From: JACDAN01 sp035776735
GTDB taxonomy: Bacteria > Actinomycetota > Thermoleophilia > Gaiellales > Gaiellaceae
Assembly (NCBI GenBank): GCA_035776735.1
Contig: DASSSO010000141.1
Span: 1-44,661 of the forward strand
DNA length: 44,661 nucleotides
Direction: 5' to 3'
This document shows, piece after piece, positions 14,004-21,656 of the stretch (positions are counted from its first letter, which is position 1; each line of letters begins with the position of its first letter). The notes below the pieces were generated by a model. That model had not been told where the DNA came from, searched no databases, and saw nothing but the letters and a program-made list of their open reading frames with translations. Both the position numbers and the translations under genes were made by a program.

Positions 14004-14818
14004 GACGCGGCCGTCGCCCGCTGCCGCTGCTCGATCACCTGGATGACGCGCGCCGCGGTCTCCTCGATCGAGAGCTCCGAGATCTCGATCACCGGGCACC
14101 CCAGCCGCTTGTGGAGCTTCTCGGCCGACTCGAGCTCGTCGTAGATCTCCGGCAGCTCCATGTAGCGCCGGTTGTTCCCGCCGAGCCGCCTCGCGCGGTC
14201 GGTGCGGATCTCCGCGAGCCGCTCGGCGTCGATCGTCAGGCCGACGACCTTCTTCGGGTCGACGCGGAAGAGCGCCGGCGGCGGATCGATCCCCTTCACG
14301 ACCGGCACGTTGGCCGTCCGGTAGCCGAGGTAGCCGAGGTAGATCGAGAGCGGCGTCTTCGACGTGCGCGAGACGCCGACGAGGACGATGTCCGCGTCGT
14401 CGAGGCCGCCGACCACGCCGTCGTCGTACTTGACGGCGAACTCGATCGCCGCCATGCGCTTGAAGTAGTTCGAGTCCAGCGGCGGCCGGGCCCCGGGCGT
14501 CATCGTCGCGGCCTGGCCGGAAACGCGGGCGACGGCGTCGATCGGGTGGCCGAGGATGTCGCAGTAGTGGACGCGGGCACTCCGGCAGAGGGCGCGCATC
14601 GCCTCGCGCAGCTCCGGGTCGACGAGCGTGTAGATGATCACCGCCGGCCGTCCCTTCGCCCGGCTGACCGCGAGCCGGAGGTCGTCCTCCGTCTCGACCC
14701 GGGGGTGGACGATGTCCTCGAAGTCCTGCCCCGGGAACTGGGCCTCCAGCGCCTGGACGAGGCGTTTCGCCGTTGCCCCGGTTGCATCGGAGATCATGTG
14801 GAGCTCGACGGTTGCCAT
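14000..14818 (-). CDS. ppsR: Pyruvate phosphate dikinase regulatory protein (bifunctional Ser/Thr kinase / phosphorylase, DUF299)
   Basis: This family inactivates PPDK (or PEP synthase) by ADP-dependent phosphorylation of the threonine two residues before the catalytic histidine, and reactivates it by Pi-dependent dephosphorylation. Signatures present are HMISDATGATAKRLVQALEAQF near the N terminus, the nucleotide-binding loop GVSRTSKTPLSIYLGYLGY, and VVKGIDPPPALF. The start is ATG 14816-14818 (MATVELHMISD); the frame stays open 12 codons further upstream, but those residues are not conserved-looking. Since ppdK is at 8404-10971, the target here is PPDK rather than PpsA. Confidence 0.9.
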   Translation of the reverse strand: MATVELHMISDATGATAKRLVQALEAQFPGQDFEDIVHPRVETEDDLRLAVSRAKGRPAVIIYTLVDPELREAMRALCRSARVHYCDILGHPIDAVARVSGQAATMTPGARPPLDSNYFKRMAAIEFAVKYDDGVVGGLDDADIVLVGVSRTSKTPLSIYLGYLGYRTANVPVVKGIDPPPALFRVDPKKVVGLTIDAERLAEIRTDRARRLGGNNRRYMELPEIYDELESAEKLHKRLGCPVIEISELSIEETAARVIQVIEQRQRATAAS

Positions 14819-14851
14819 CGGTGGCAGCGTAGCGCCCGGGCCCGAAACGGC

Positions 14852-14880
14852 CATGGCCCGGTGCCTGGCACCGGGCCATG
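14852..14880 (-). terminator. Perfect hairpin terminator after the HtrA-like gene
   Basis: CATGGCCCGGTGCC (14852-14865) and GGCACCGGGCCATG (14867-14880) form a perfect 14-bp inverted repeat around one base, 23 bp past the protease stop and 34 bp before the regulatory-protein start. It separates the two minus-strand units. Confidence 0.65.
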
Positions 14881-14902
14881 TCTCGGCGGGAGGGAGTCGG
14901 AG

Positions 14903-15961
14903 TTACTGGGCGGTCTCGGGCCGCGTGCCGAGCTCGACGGTGACGTCTCGCTCGTTCCCGCCGCGGCGAACCCTCAGCTCGAGCTCGTCGCCCGGCTTCT
15001 TCGCGTCGATCGCCTCGCGGAGCTCGTCGCCGGTCTCGATCGCCTCGCCGTCGACCTCGATCACGACGTCGCCGGTCTGGAGGCCGGCGCGATCCGCCGG
15101 GCTGCCGGCGACGACGTTCACGAGCCGCGCGGGGCCGTCGTCCTCGAGGCTGACGCCGAGGTACGCATGTTCGACCTTGCCGTCCGCGATCAGCTCGTCG
15201 GCGACGCGCTTCGCGGTGTCGCCGGGGACTGCGTACCCGACGCCGTCGCTCCCGCCCGACTCGCTTCGGATCTGGGCGGCGACGCCGACGACGCGTCCGC
15301 GGGTGTCGAGCACCGGGCCGCCGGAATTGCCGCGGTTGAGCGCGGCATCGGTCTGGACGGCGTTCTCGATCGTGAAGCCGTTCGGCGAGCGGATCTCGCG
15401 CCCGACGGCGCTGATCACGCCGGTGGTCAGCGTCCCCTCGAGGCCGAACGGGCTCCCCAGGACGATGACGGGGTTCCCGACCTCCAGCGCGCCGGTCTGG
15501 GCGAAGCTCAGCGTCGTCAGCTGCGAGCTCGGGCGGTCGACGTCCAGCACGGCGATGTCGGTGGACGGGTCGGTGCCGACGATCTCGGCGTCGACCTCGG
15601 TGCCGTCGGCGAACTCGACGCGGACGGAATCCGCCCCGTCCACGACGTGCTGGTTCGTGACGATGTGACCCTCTTCGTCGATGACGAACCCGGACCCGGT
15701 TGCCTCACCGGGCGTCGGATCCTCGAACGGGCTCTGCTGCTGTTGGCCGTTCGCCGCATGGATCTCGACGACCGCGTCCTTGACCCGCTTGTACAGCGCC
15801 GCGGTCGAGGAGGTGGTCTCGGCGACCGGCAGGTTCCCGACGGCCGCCGCCGGCTCGGACGTGTCGGAGTCGGTCTCGAGCGCAACCGCCGCGCCCACCG
15901 CGCCTCCCACGCCTGCTCCGAGCAGGAGCGCGGCGAGAACCGCTGTCAGTTGCTTGCTCAT
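14903..15961 (-). CDS. HtrA/DegP-like membrane-anchored serine protease with PDZ domain
   Basis: The 352-residue protein has an N-terminal signal anchor (LTAVLAALLLGAGVGGAVGAA), a trypsin-like domain with the full catalytic triad (His in IVTNQHVVDG, Asp in STDIAVLDVD, Ser in LNRGNSGGPVLD) and one C-terminal PDZ domain (YLGVSLEDDGPARLVNV to GDVVIEVDGEAI). It should degrade or sense misfolded exported proteins at the cell envelope. A ribosome binding site (AAAGGAAC) precedes the ATG at 15959-15961. It stands alone between glyS and the dikinase regulator. Confidence 0.9.
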   Translation of the reverse strand: MSKQLTAVLAALLLGAGVGGAVGAAVALETDSDTSEPAAAVGNLPVAETTSSTAALYKRVKDAVVEIHAANGQQQQSPFEDPTPGEATGSGFVIDEEGHIVTNQHVVDGADSVRVEFADGTEVDAEIVGTDPSTDIAVLDVDRPSSQLTTLSFAQTGALEVGNPVIVLGSPFGLEGTLTTGVISAVGREIRSPNGFTIENAVQTDAALNRGNSGGPVLDTRGRVVGVAAQIRSESGGSDGVGYAVPGDTAKRVADELIADGKVEHAYLGVSLEDDGPARLVNVVAGSPADRAGLQTGDVVIEVDGEAIETGDELREAIDAKKPGDELELRVRRGGNERDVTVELGTRPETAQ

Positions 15962-16057
15962 CGAATCTCGTTCCTTTCTATGGCTTTGTGTGACTCCATG
16001 GAACCTGTGCCGCCTAAGAGCGGCCTGAAAACCCCGTTGTCCTTGGGTTAAGACCGG

Positions 16058-17917
16058 TTAGCGCTGGATCTGCGCGAGGTCTCCGAGCGCGCCGAGCGTG
16101 TCGCGGACGTCGAGCAGCAGCCGCAGCCGGTTCTCGCGCACCTTGCGGTCCTCCGCCATCACGAGCACGTCCTCGAAGAAGCGGTGCAGCACCGGGCCGA
16201 GCCGCGCGCCGGCCTCGACGGCGGCCTCGAAGTCGCCGGTCTCGAGCGCGGCCGCGATCTCCGGCTCGACCCGCGCGAGCGCGTCCGCGACCTCCTGCTC
16301 GGCGGGCTCGGTGAGCAGCTTCGGGTCGAGCCTCTCCGCGGCTTTCTCCTTCTCCCCCAGGCGGCTCGCACGGATGTAGGCGGTGTGGATCGGCTCGAGG
16401 CGCTCGTCGGGCAGCGCCGCCAGCGCCTGCGCCAGGCGCGCGACCGAGCCGAGGTCGGGAACCGCCGCCGCCCGCGCAGCCCGGACGAACTCGACGGGCA
16501 CGTCGCGCAGGAGCCCCTCGAACCGCTCCTCCACGAACTCGCCGACCTCGCCGGTGAGGAGCTCGCGCGGGATCGTCAGCCCGCCCTCGGTCGCCAGCCG
16601 GTTCAGCCCGATCGCGGCGCGGCGAAGCCCGAAGGGGTCGCGGGAGCCGGTCGGCTTGTGGCCGAGGGAGAAGGAGACGGTCAGCGTGTCGATCTTGTCC
16701 GCCGCGGCGAGCACGCGGCCCGGCTCGGTCTCCGGCAGCAGCCCGCCGGCGGCGTCCGGGAGATACTGCTCGCCGATCGCCGTGCTGACCGCCTCGGGAT
16801 AGCCCGCGACCCGCGCGTACTCGGCGCCGATCGTCCCCTCCAGGTCGGGGAACTCGCGGACGAGCTCCGACGCCTGGTCGGCCTTCGCCAGCCGCGCGGC
16901 CTCGAGCGACGCCTCTCCCCCGCCGAGCCGGTCGACGAGCCGGACGAGCCGGTCGGCCTTGTCCGCGAAGGTGCCGGCCTCGGCGAAGTAGACGATCGAG
17001 CCGAGCCGCTTGGCCAGCTCGTCGATCCCGGCCTCGAGGTCTCGCTCGAACGTGAAGCTCGCGTCGTCCAGCCGCCCCTCGAGGACGTTCTCGTTCCCCT
17101 GCCGCACCACCTCGGGGTCGCCCCCGTTCGCGACGAGCGCAAAGCGGTTGCCGCCGAGCGGGAAGTAGCGCTGGTGCGACTGCATCGCCGTCTCGATCAC
17201 GCGCTCGGGCAGCGAGAGGAAGCGCTCGTCGAAGCTCCCCTCCAGCACGATCGGCTTCTCCACGAGGTGGACGACCTCGCGGAGCTTCCGCAGCGGGTCG
17301 CGCCACTCGCCGAGGGCGTCAAGCCCTTCGCGAATCAGCCGCTCGCGCTCGGCGGCGATGGGTTCGACGCCCGTCGAACGCAGCGTCTCGACGTAGGTGT
17401 CGGAACTCGGGACCTCCACCTGCCCGTGCGTGAACCGGTGGCCCCACGTCGTGGTCCCGTGGCCCTCGACCGGGTCGGATCCCAGCCGGGCGCACGTCCA
17501 GCGCATCGGGCGCGGGAATCGCAGCCCGGAGCCGTCCCAGCGCATCGTCTTCCCGAACGCCAGGCCGCGGACGACGGCGTCCAGGCGCGCCGGCAGGGTC
17601 TCCGCCAGCGGCTGGGCAGGCTTGACGACGCCGAGGAAGCCGTCACGCTCCTCGAGGTCGTCGGGCGAGACGCCGTGGCGCCTCGCGAACCCCTCCGCGG
17701 CCTTCTCCCGAAGCGACACGGGCGGGCCCTTGACCCACTCGTCTCCCTCGGGCTCCTCGACGGCCACGAGGATCGCGAGCCTGCGCGGCCCGACGAGCAC
17801 CTGCTCGGGTGCCGCGCCGAGATGGCGCGCGCTCAGCCCGGGGAGCTGTGCCTCGGCCTCGTAGACGGACCCGGCCGGCAGCTCCTCGCAGCCGATCTCA
17901 AGCAGGAGCTTCGGCAT
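16058..17917 (-). CDS. glyS: Glycyl-tRNA synthetase beta subunit
   Basis: With GlyQ this forms the bacterial alpha2beta2 glycyl-tRNA synthetase; the beta subunit binds tRNA and corrects errors. The protein begins LLLEIGCEELPAGSVYEAEA, contains FGKTMRWDGSGLRFPRPMRW, ETAMQSHQRYFPLG, LAAADKIDTLTVSFSLGHKPTGSRDPFGLRRA, and a C-terminal helical anticodon-binding region with FFEDVLVMAEDRKVRENRLR. At 619 residues it is shorter than the usual ~690. It follows glyQ after a 99-bp spacer with two hairpins. Confidence 0.95.
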   Translation of the reverse strand: MPKLLLEIGCEELPAGSVYEAEAQLPGLSARHLGAAPEQVLVGPRRLAILVAVEEPEGDEWVKGPPVSLREKAAEGFARRHGVSPDDLEERDGFLGVVKPAQPLAETLPARLDAVVRGLAFGKTMRWDGSGLRFPRPMRWTCARLGSDPVEGHGTTTWGHRFTHGQVEVPSSDTYVETLRSTGVEPIAAERERLIREGLDALGEWRDPLRKLREVVHLVEKPIVLEGSFDERFLSLPERVIETAMQSHQRYFPLGGNRFALVANGGDPEVVRQGNENVLEGRLDDASFTFERDLEAGIDELAKRLGSIVYFAEAGTFADKADRLVRLVDRLGGGEASLEAARLAKADQASELVREFPDLEGTIGAEYARVAGYPEAVSTAIGEQYLPDAAGGLLPETEPGRVLAAADKIDTLTVSFSLGHKPTGSRDPFGLRRAAIGLNRLATEGGLTIPRELLTGEVGEFVEERFEGLLRDVPVEFVRAARAAAVPDLGSVARLAQALAALPDERLEPIHTAYIRASRLGEKEKAAERLDPKLLTEPAEQEVADALARVEPEIAAALETGDFEAAVEAGARLGPVLHRFFEDVLVMAEDRKVRENRLRLLLDVRDTLGALGDLAQIQR

Positions 17918-17933
17918 CCCGACTCCTCTCGCC

Positions 17934-18005
17934 GGCTGCGGCCTGCGCCGGGCAGAGCCCGGCTCCGCCGCAGCCTGAGACCGGGGAGCGGCCCCCGCTC
18001 TCCGG
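17934..18005 (-). promoter_or_regulatory. Two strong hairpins in the glyQ-glyS spacer
   Basis: GGCTGCGGC (17934-17942) pairs with GCCGCAGCC (17967-17975), and inside it GCCGGGC (17947-17953) pairs with GCCCGGC (17957-17963) around a 3-base loop. A second hairpin joins GAGCGG (17986-17991) to CCGCTC (17995-18000), extended by CCGG arms. They lie inside what should be one operon and could tune glyS relative to glyQ by partial termination, processing or mRNA stability. Confidence 0.4.
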
Positions 18006-18016
18006 GCCCGTATTCC

Positions 18017-18907
18017 TCATACTGTGCCCTCCGGCGGTGACCCCTCCCCGGCCCCCGAGAGGGCCGGGACTTCGAGGTACTCCTGGGCGACGTTGCGGGC
18101 GAGGTCCCGCACCCGCCCGATGTAGGACGCGCGCTCGGTCACGGAGATCGTCCCGCGCGCGTCCAGCAGGTTGAAGGCGTGCGAGGCCTTCAGCACCTGG
18201 TCGTAGGCCGGGAGCGGAAGGTCGCGCGCCAGCAGCCGCTCGCACTCGGCCTCGTAGTCGGCAAAGTGCCGCATCAGCAGCTCCACGGACGCCTCCTCGA
18301 AGTTGTACGCCGAGAACTGGCGCTCGTTCTCGCGGTAGACGTCCCCCCAGGTCACCCCCGGCGCCCACTCGAGGTCGTGGGCGGTCCGCTTGTCCTGGAT
18401 GAACATGGCCAGCCGCTCGAGGCCGTAGGTGATCTCGCCGGAGACGACCTCCACGTCCATCCCACCGAGCTGCTGGAAGTACGTGAACTGGGTCACCTCC
18501 ATCCCGTCGACCCAGACCTCCCAGCCGAGGCCCCACGCGCCGAGCGTCGGGCCCTCCCAGTCGTCCTCGACGAGCCTCACGTCGTGGCGCTTGGTGTCGA
18601 TGCCGATCGCCTCGAGCGAGCCGAAGTACTGGTCGAGGATGTCCTCCGGCGCCGGCTTGAGGACCACTTGGAGCTGGTAGTAGTGCTGGAACCTGTAGGG
18701 GTTCTCGCCGTACCGGCCGTCCGTCGGCCGGATACACGGCTCGACGTAGACGGTGCGCCACGGCTCGGCCCCCAGGCAGCGGAGGAAGGTCGCGGGATTG
18801 AACGTGCCGGCGCCGAGCTCCGTGTGGTACGGCTGCATGACGACGCAACCGCGCTCGGCCCAGTAGGCCTGCAGTGCGGCGATCATCTCCTGGAAGTTCA
18901 GGGCCAC
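18017..18907 (-). CDS. glyQ: Glycyl-tRNA synthetase alpha subunit
   Basis: The catalytic subunit of the alpha2beta2 enzyme attaches glycine to tRNA-Gly. Family signatures run through the protein: FQEMIAALQAYWAERGCVVM, YHTELGAGTFNPATFLRCLG, YVEPCIRPTDGRYGENPYRF, HYYQLQVVLKPAP, GLGWEVWVDGMEVTQFTYFQ and GEITYGLERLAMFIQ. Its 296 residues match the family length. It precedes glyS on the same strand, 13 bp downstream of a GNAT gene. Confidence 0.97.
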   Translation of the reverse strand: MALNFQEMIAALQAYWAERGCVVMQPYHTELGAGTFNPATFLRCLGAEPWRTVYVEPCIRPTDGRYGENPYRFQHYYQLQVVLKPAPEDILDQYFGSLEAIGIDTKRHDVRLVEDDWEGPTLGAWGLGWEVWVDGMEVTQFTYFQQLGGMDVEVVSGEITYGLERLAMFIQDKRTAHDLEWAPGVTWGDVYRENERQFSAYNFEEASVELLMRHFADYEAECERLLARDLPLPAYDQVLKASHAFNLLDARGTISVTERASYIGRVRDLARNVAQEYLEVPALSGAGEGSPPEGTV

Positions 18908-18920
18908 GGGTCCGCGAATC

Positions 18921-19340
18921 CTACGAGCGGCGCGGGCGCTCCATCACGCGCTCCGACGGCGGCCCGAACCCGAACTTCTCGTACAGCTTGTGCGCGTCCG
19001 CCGTGTGGAGGATCCATCTCGTGTCGGCGTACGGCCCGTTCTCGATCATCTCCCGCACGAGCTCCACGCCCAGGCCCCGCCCGCGGTACTCCGGGAGGAC
19101 GTAGACGTCGGCGAGATAGACGAAGTGCGAGTCGCCGATCGCCCGCGCGAAGCCGATCTGCCGGTCGCCGTCGTAGAGCCCGACGACGCGGATCGCCTGC
19201 CGGACGAACTCCTCCTGCACCTCCCGCGGCCGGCCGGGAGCCCAGTACGAGTGGTTCGCGATGAAGTCGTGCACGGCGTCGACGTCGATCCGGTCGCGGT
19301 CGTCGTCGAGCTCGAAGCCGCCGGGCAGCTCGCGCTTCAC
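18921..19340 (-). CDS. GNAT family N-acetyltransferase
   Basis: The GTG start at 19338-19340 overlaps the recO stop by 4 bp (GTGA). The 139-residue protein has the GNAT fold signature: IGFARAIGDSHFVYLADVYV, VLPEYRGRGLGVELVREMIE with the acetyl-CoA-binding R/Q-x-x-G-x-G loop, and HTADAHKLYEKFGFGPPSERVMERP. The N-terminal FIANHSYWAPGRP segment is typical of a subgroup of single-domain acetyltransferases. The substrate is unknown. It is read between recO and glyQ in one operon. Confidence 0.85.
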   Translation of the reverse strand: MKRELPGGFELDDDRDRIDVDAVHDFIANHSYWAPGRPREVQEEFVRQAIRVVGLYDGDRQIGFARAIGDSHFVYLADVYVLPEYRGRGLGVELVREMIENGPYADTRWILHTADAHKLYEKFGFGPPSERVMERPRRS

Positions 19341-20077
19341 GCAGACAGCGTCCGCAGGCGGAAGCCGCCGTGGAACTCGTACGACGAGGAGATCACCGCA
19401 AGCGCGTCGCGCGCGGCCCGCCCCGTGAGCTGGACGCCGCCGGCGTCGGCGAGCGGCGCCCGCAGCAGCGCCTCGATCCCGCGCAGCCCGCCGGCCGACA
19501 GCGGCATCGCGTCCGCCCGGCAGTTCCCGCAGACCGCGCCGCCCGCCCTGGGCGAGTACCCGACGAGGCCGCTCTCGGCCCCGCACTCCGCGCAGCTCGT
19601 CAGGTGCGGGAGGTAGCCGGCGAGCCAGAGGAGCTTCAGCTGGAAGGCGAGGACGAGCGGATCGAGCGCGGGCCGCGCGTCGGCGGGCTCGACCTCGTCC
19701 AGCAGCTCGAGGAAGCGGGCCAGCGCGCCGAAGGCTCGGTCGTTGGCCTCCTGCTCGGGAAAGAGCCGCAGCATCGCCTCGAGCGCGATGAACCCGACCG
19801 ACAGCCGGTAGTGGCTGTCCCGGGCCGCGCTGTGCGGATGGATCAACTGGACGCCGGTGACCGTCTGGAGCTCCCCCCTCCCCTCGTGGAGCACGACCTC
19901 CACGTGGCTGAGCGGCTCGAGCCGTCCGCCGAAGCGCGACTTCGTCCGCCGGATCCCCTTCGCGACGACGCCGACCCTCCCGCGGTCGAGCGTGTAGAGG
20001 TGGAGCACCCGGTCGGCCTCCCCGAAGCGGAGCGAGCGCAGCACGATCGCCTCCGTCGTGTAGCTGCGGCCGGCCAT
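19337..20077 (-). CDS. recO: DNA repair protein RecO
   Basis: RecO helps load RecA on SSB-coated gaps in the RecFOR pathway. The 246 residues show the N-terminal OB fold (TEAIVLRSLRFGEADRVLHL, then GVVAKGIRRTKSRFGGRLEP) and a C-terminal helical part holding the zinc site CAECG and CGNC. The length fits the family. ATG 20075-20077 starts the operon recO-GNAT-glyQ-glyS, 33 bp from the divergent glutaredoxin gene. Confidence 0.9.
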   Translation of the reverse strand: MAGRSYTTEAIVLRSLRFGEADRVLHLYTLDRGRVGVVAKGIRRTKSRFGGRLEPLSHVEVVLHEGRGELQTVTGVQLIHPHSAARDSHYRLSVGFIALEAMLRLFPEQEANDRAFGALARFLELLDEVEPADARPALDPLVLAFQLKLLWLAGYLPHLTSCAECGAESGLVGYSPRAGGAVCGNCRADAMPLSAGGLRGIEALLRAPLADAGGVQLTGRAARDALAVISSSYEFHGGFRLRTLSA

Positions 20078-20110
20078 GGTGCAAGTGTAGAAGCGCGATC
20101 TGCTGGGAAA

Positions 20111-20377
20111 ATGACTCCGATGGCGCGGATCCAGGTCTACACGACGCGCTGGTGCGGCTACTGCGTCCGCGCGAAGGCGCTCCTGGAGGAGCGCGGGATC
20201 GAGTTCGAGGAGATCTCGCTCGACGACGATCCTGCCTTCCGGCAGACGCTCTTCGACCTCACCGGCGGCTGGACGGTCCCGCAGGTCCTGATCGACGGGG
20301 AGCCGATCGGCGGCTACGTCGACGTGTGGCGGCTTTCGCAGAGCGGAGCGCTCGAAGAGCTGGTGCGCGCCGCCTGA
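20111..20377 (+). CDS. Glutaredoxin-like protein
   Basis: A protein of about 88 residues with the thioredoxin fold. The active site is YTTRWCGYCVRAKALL, a CxxC dithiol site (C-G-Y-C), followed by the cis-proline segment TVPQVLIDGEPIGGYVD typical of glutaredoxin 3-type proteins. It may serve glutathione, mycothiol or another thiol, since many actinobacteria use mycothiol. ATG 20111 is used here; ATG 20120 (MARIQVYT) is equally possible. It diverges from recO. Confidence 0.85.
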   Translation: MTPMARIQVYTTRWCGYCVRAKALLEERGIEFEEISLDDDPAFRQTLFDLTGGWTVPQVLIDGEPIGGYVDVWRLSQSGALEELVRAA

Positions 20378-20379
20378 CT

Positions 20380-20512
20380 CGCTGAAAGTCTCACGACTTT
20401 CAGCGATCCGATGAAGCCGAGCGCCGCTTTCGCGGCGCGCGGCCCAGGCACGTAGTGCGCGTTCCTCGCCCCAGCGGCCGTCGCGGAGGAACGGGCAGAA
20501 AGCCCGTTCCTC
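20380..20512. terminator. Three hairpins between convergent genes
   Basis: CGCTGAAAGTC (20380-20390) pairs with GACTTTCAGCG (20395-20405), two bases after the glutaredoxin stop. GCGCCGC (20421-20427) pairs with GCGGCGC (20432-20438). GAGGAACGGGC (20486-20496) pairs with GCCCGTTCCTC (20502-20512), eight bases before the end of the L,D-transpeptidase gene. The outer two fit terminators for the plus- and minus-strand genes respectively. Confidence 0.6.
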
Positions 20513-20519
20513 GGCGAAA

Positions 20520-21617
20520 TCACTTGACGGTCAAGGGCGTCCCGACGGGCATCAGCTTGGCGAGGCGCAGGATGTGGTGGTTCTTCATCCGGATGCAGCC
20601 GTGCGAGACCCGGCCCGGCAGGAGGTACGGCTGGTTCGTCCCGTGGAGACCGATGAAGCCGCCGCCCGGCCAGTCGGTCAGCACGGCAGAGCGGGCGCTC
20701 GTCCCGAACGCGATCGGGCCGTACACCGGGTTCCCGAAGCCGTAGAGCTGGTTGCGGATGTAGAACTCGCCGCGCGGCGTCGGCCAGTGGGAATGCCCGA
20801 CGCCCACGGGTGCACGGAAGACGACCTTGCCGCGCCGGTAGAGCGTCGCAGTGAGGCGCCGGCGGTCGACGACGAGCCGCGTGCGGATCTCCTTCCAGTC
20901 GCTGAGCATCTTCCGCTTCACCCAGCCGGTCCGGCCGTTGGGCAGGGTCGCCAGGCGGACGCGGATCCAGACACCGCGCTTCGTCCGCCGGCCGTCGAGC
21001 GTGAGCACGAGGTTCGTCGTCCCCTCCGGCGTCCAGCGCGCGAGGCGGCCCACGACCGCCGCGGTCACCCTCGGCCCGCTGCGCGCAACTCCCTGGCGGA
21101 GCACGAAGGCGTAGCGGTAGAGGTGCTGCTTCTCGCTGCTCAGGACGAAACGCTCCGGCTTCTTCTGCCTGGGCCTGGGCCTGGTTGCCCTGACGGCCAG
21201 TGTCACCCGCCGCGTCACGGGCGGAACGCCGGCGGTCGTCGACTGCGCGGTGAACGTGACGGCGAACGAGCGTCCGGCCGCCGTCCTGGGAGGCGTCCAG
21301 TGCAGGGCTGCGGTCGCCGGGTCCCCGTCCCGCGGGTGGAACGCCGCTGCCGGCGGCAGGCCGACGGCGCGGATCGCGACGGGCGCGCCGGGAGCCGCCG
21401 CCGCGAGGACGACGCCGAGCCGGCGCCCCGGGACGGCCTGGATCCGGGCGCCTTCGGCAGGCGTCGGCGCCACCCAGGCCGCACTGGGGACGGCCGCCTG
21501 GCGCGATCCCGACCACACGGCAGCGGTTGCGACGGCGGGCAGCGCGAGGGAAACGGCTGCCGCGCCTGCGAAGACGGCGCGGACGCTCGACCTCATGGAG
21601 CGCGGAACTCTAGACAT
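20520..21617 (-). CDS. Secreted L,D-transpeptidase (YkuD domain), first paralogue
   Basis: The protein has a signal peptide (AVFAGAAAVSLALPAVATA), an Ig-like or SH3-like middle region, and a C-terminal YkuD domain. The catalytic signature is HGTNQPYLLPGRVSHGCIRM, with conserved His and nucleophilic Cys. These enzymes make 3-3 peptidoglycan cross-links or attach proteins to the wall. It is a paralogue of the gene at 21657-22694, 39 bp upstream on the same strand. A terminator hairpin follows at 20486-20512. ATG 21615-21617 gives MSRVPRSMRSS; the second ATG would also retain the signal peptide. Confidence 0.9.
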   Translation of the reverse strand: MSRVPRSMRSSVRAVFAGAAAVSLALPAVATAAVWSGSRQAAVPSAAWVAPTPAEGARIQAVPGRRLGVVLAAAAPGAPVAIRAVGLPPAAAFHPRDGDPATAALHWTPPRTAAGRSFAVTFTAQSTTAGVPPVTRRVTLAVRATRPRPRQKKPERFVLSSEKQHLYRYAFVLRQGVARSGPRVTAAVVGRLARWTPEGTTNLVLTLDGRRTKRGVWIRVRLATLPNGRTGWVKRKMLSDWKEIRTRLVVDRRRLTATLYRRGKVVFRAPVGVGHSHWPTPRGEFYIRNQLYGFGNPVYGPIAFGTSARSAVLTDWPGGGFIGLHGTNQPYLLPGRVSHGCIRMKNHHILRLAKLMPVGTPLTVK

Positions 21618-21656
21618 CTCGGGCGACGGCGGAGCAGGACCTGGACCCGCCCACGC

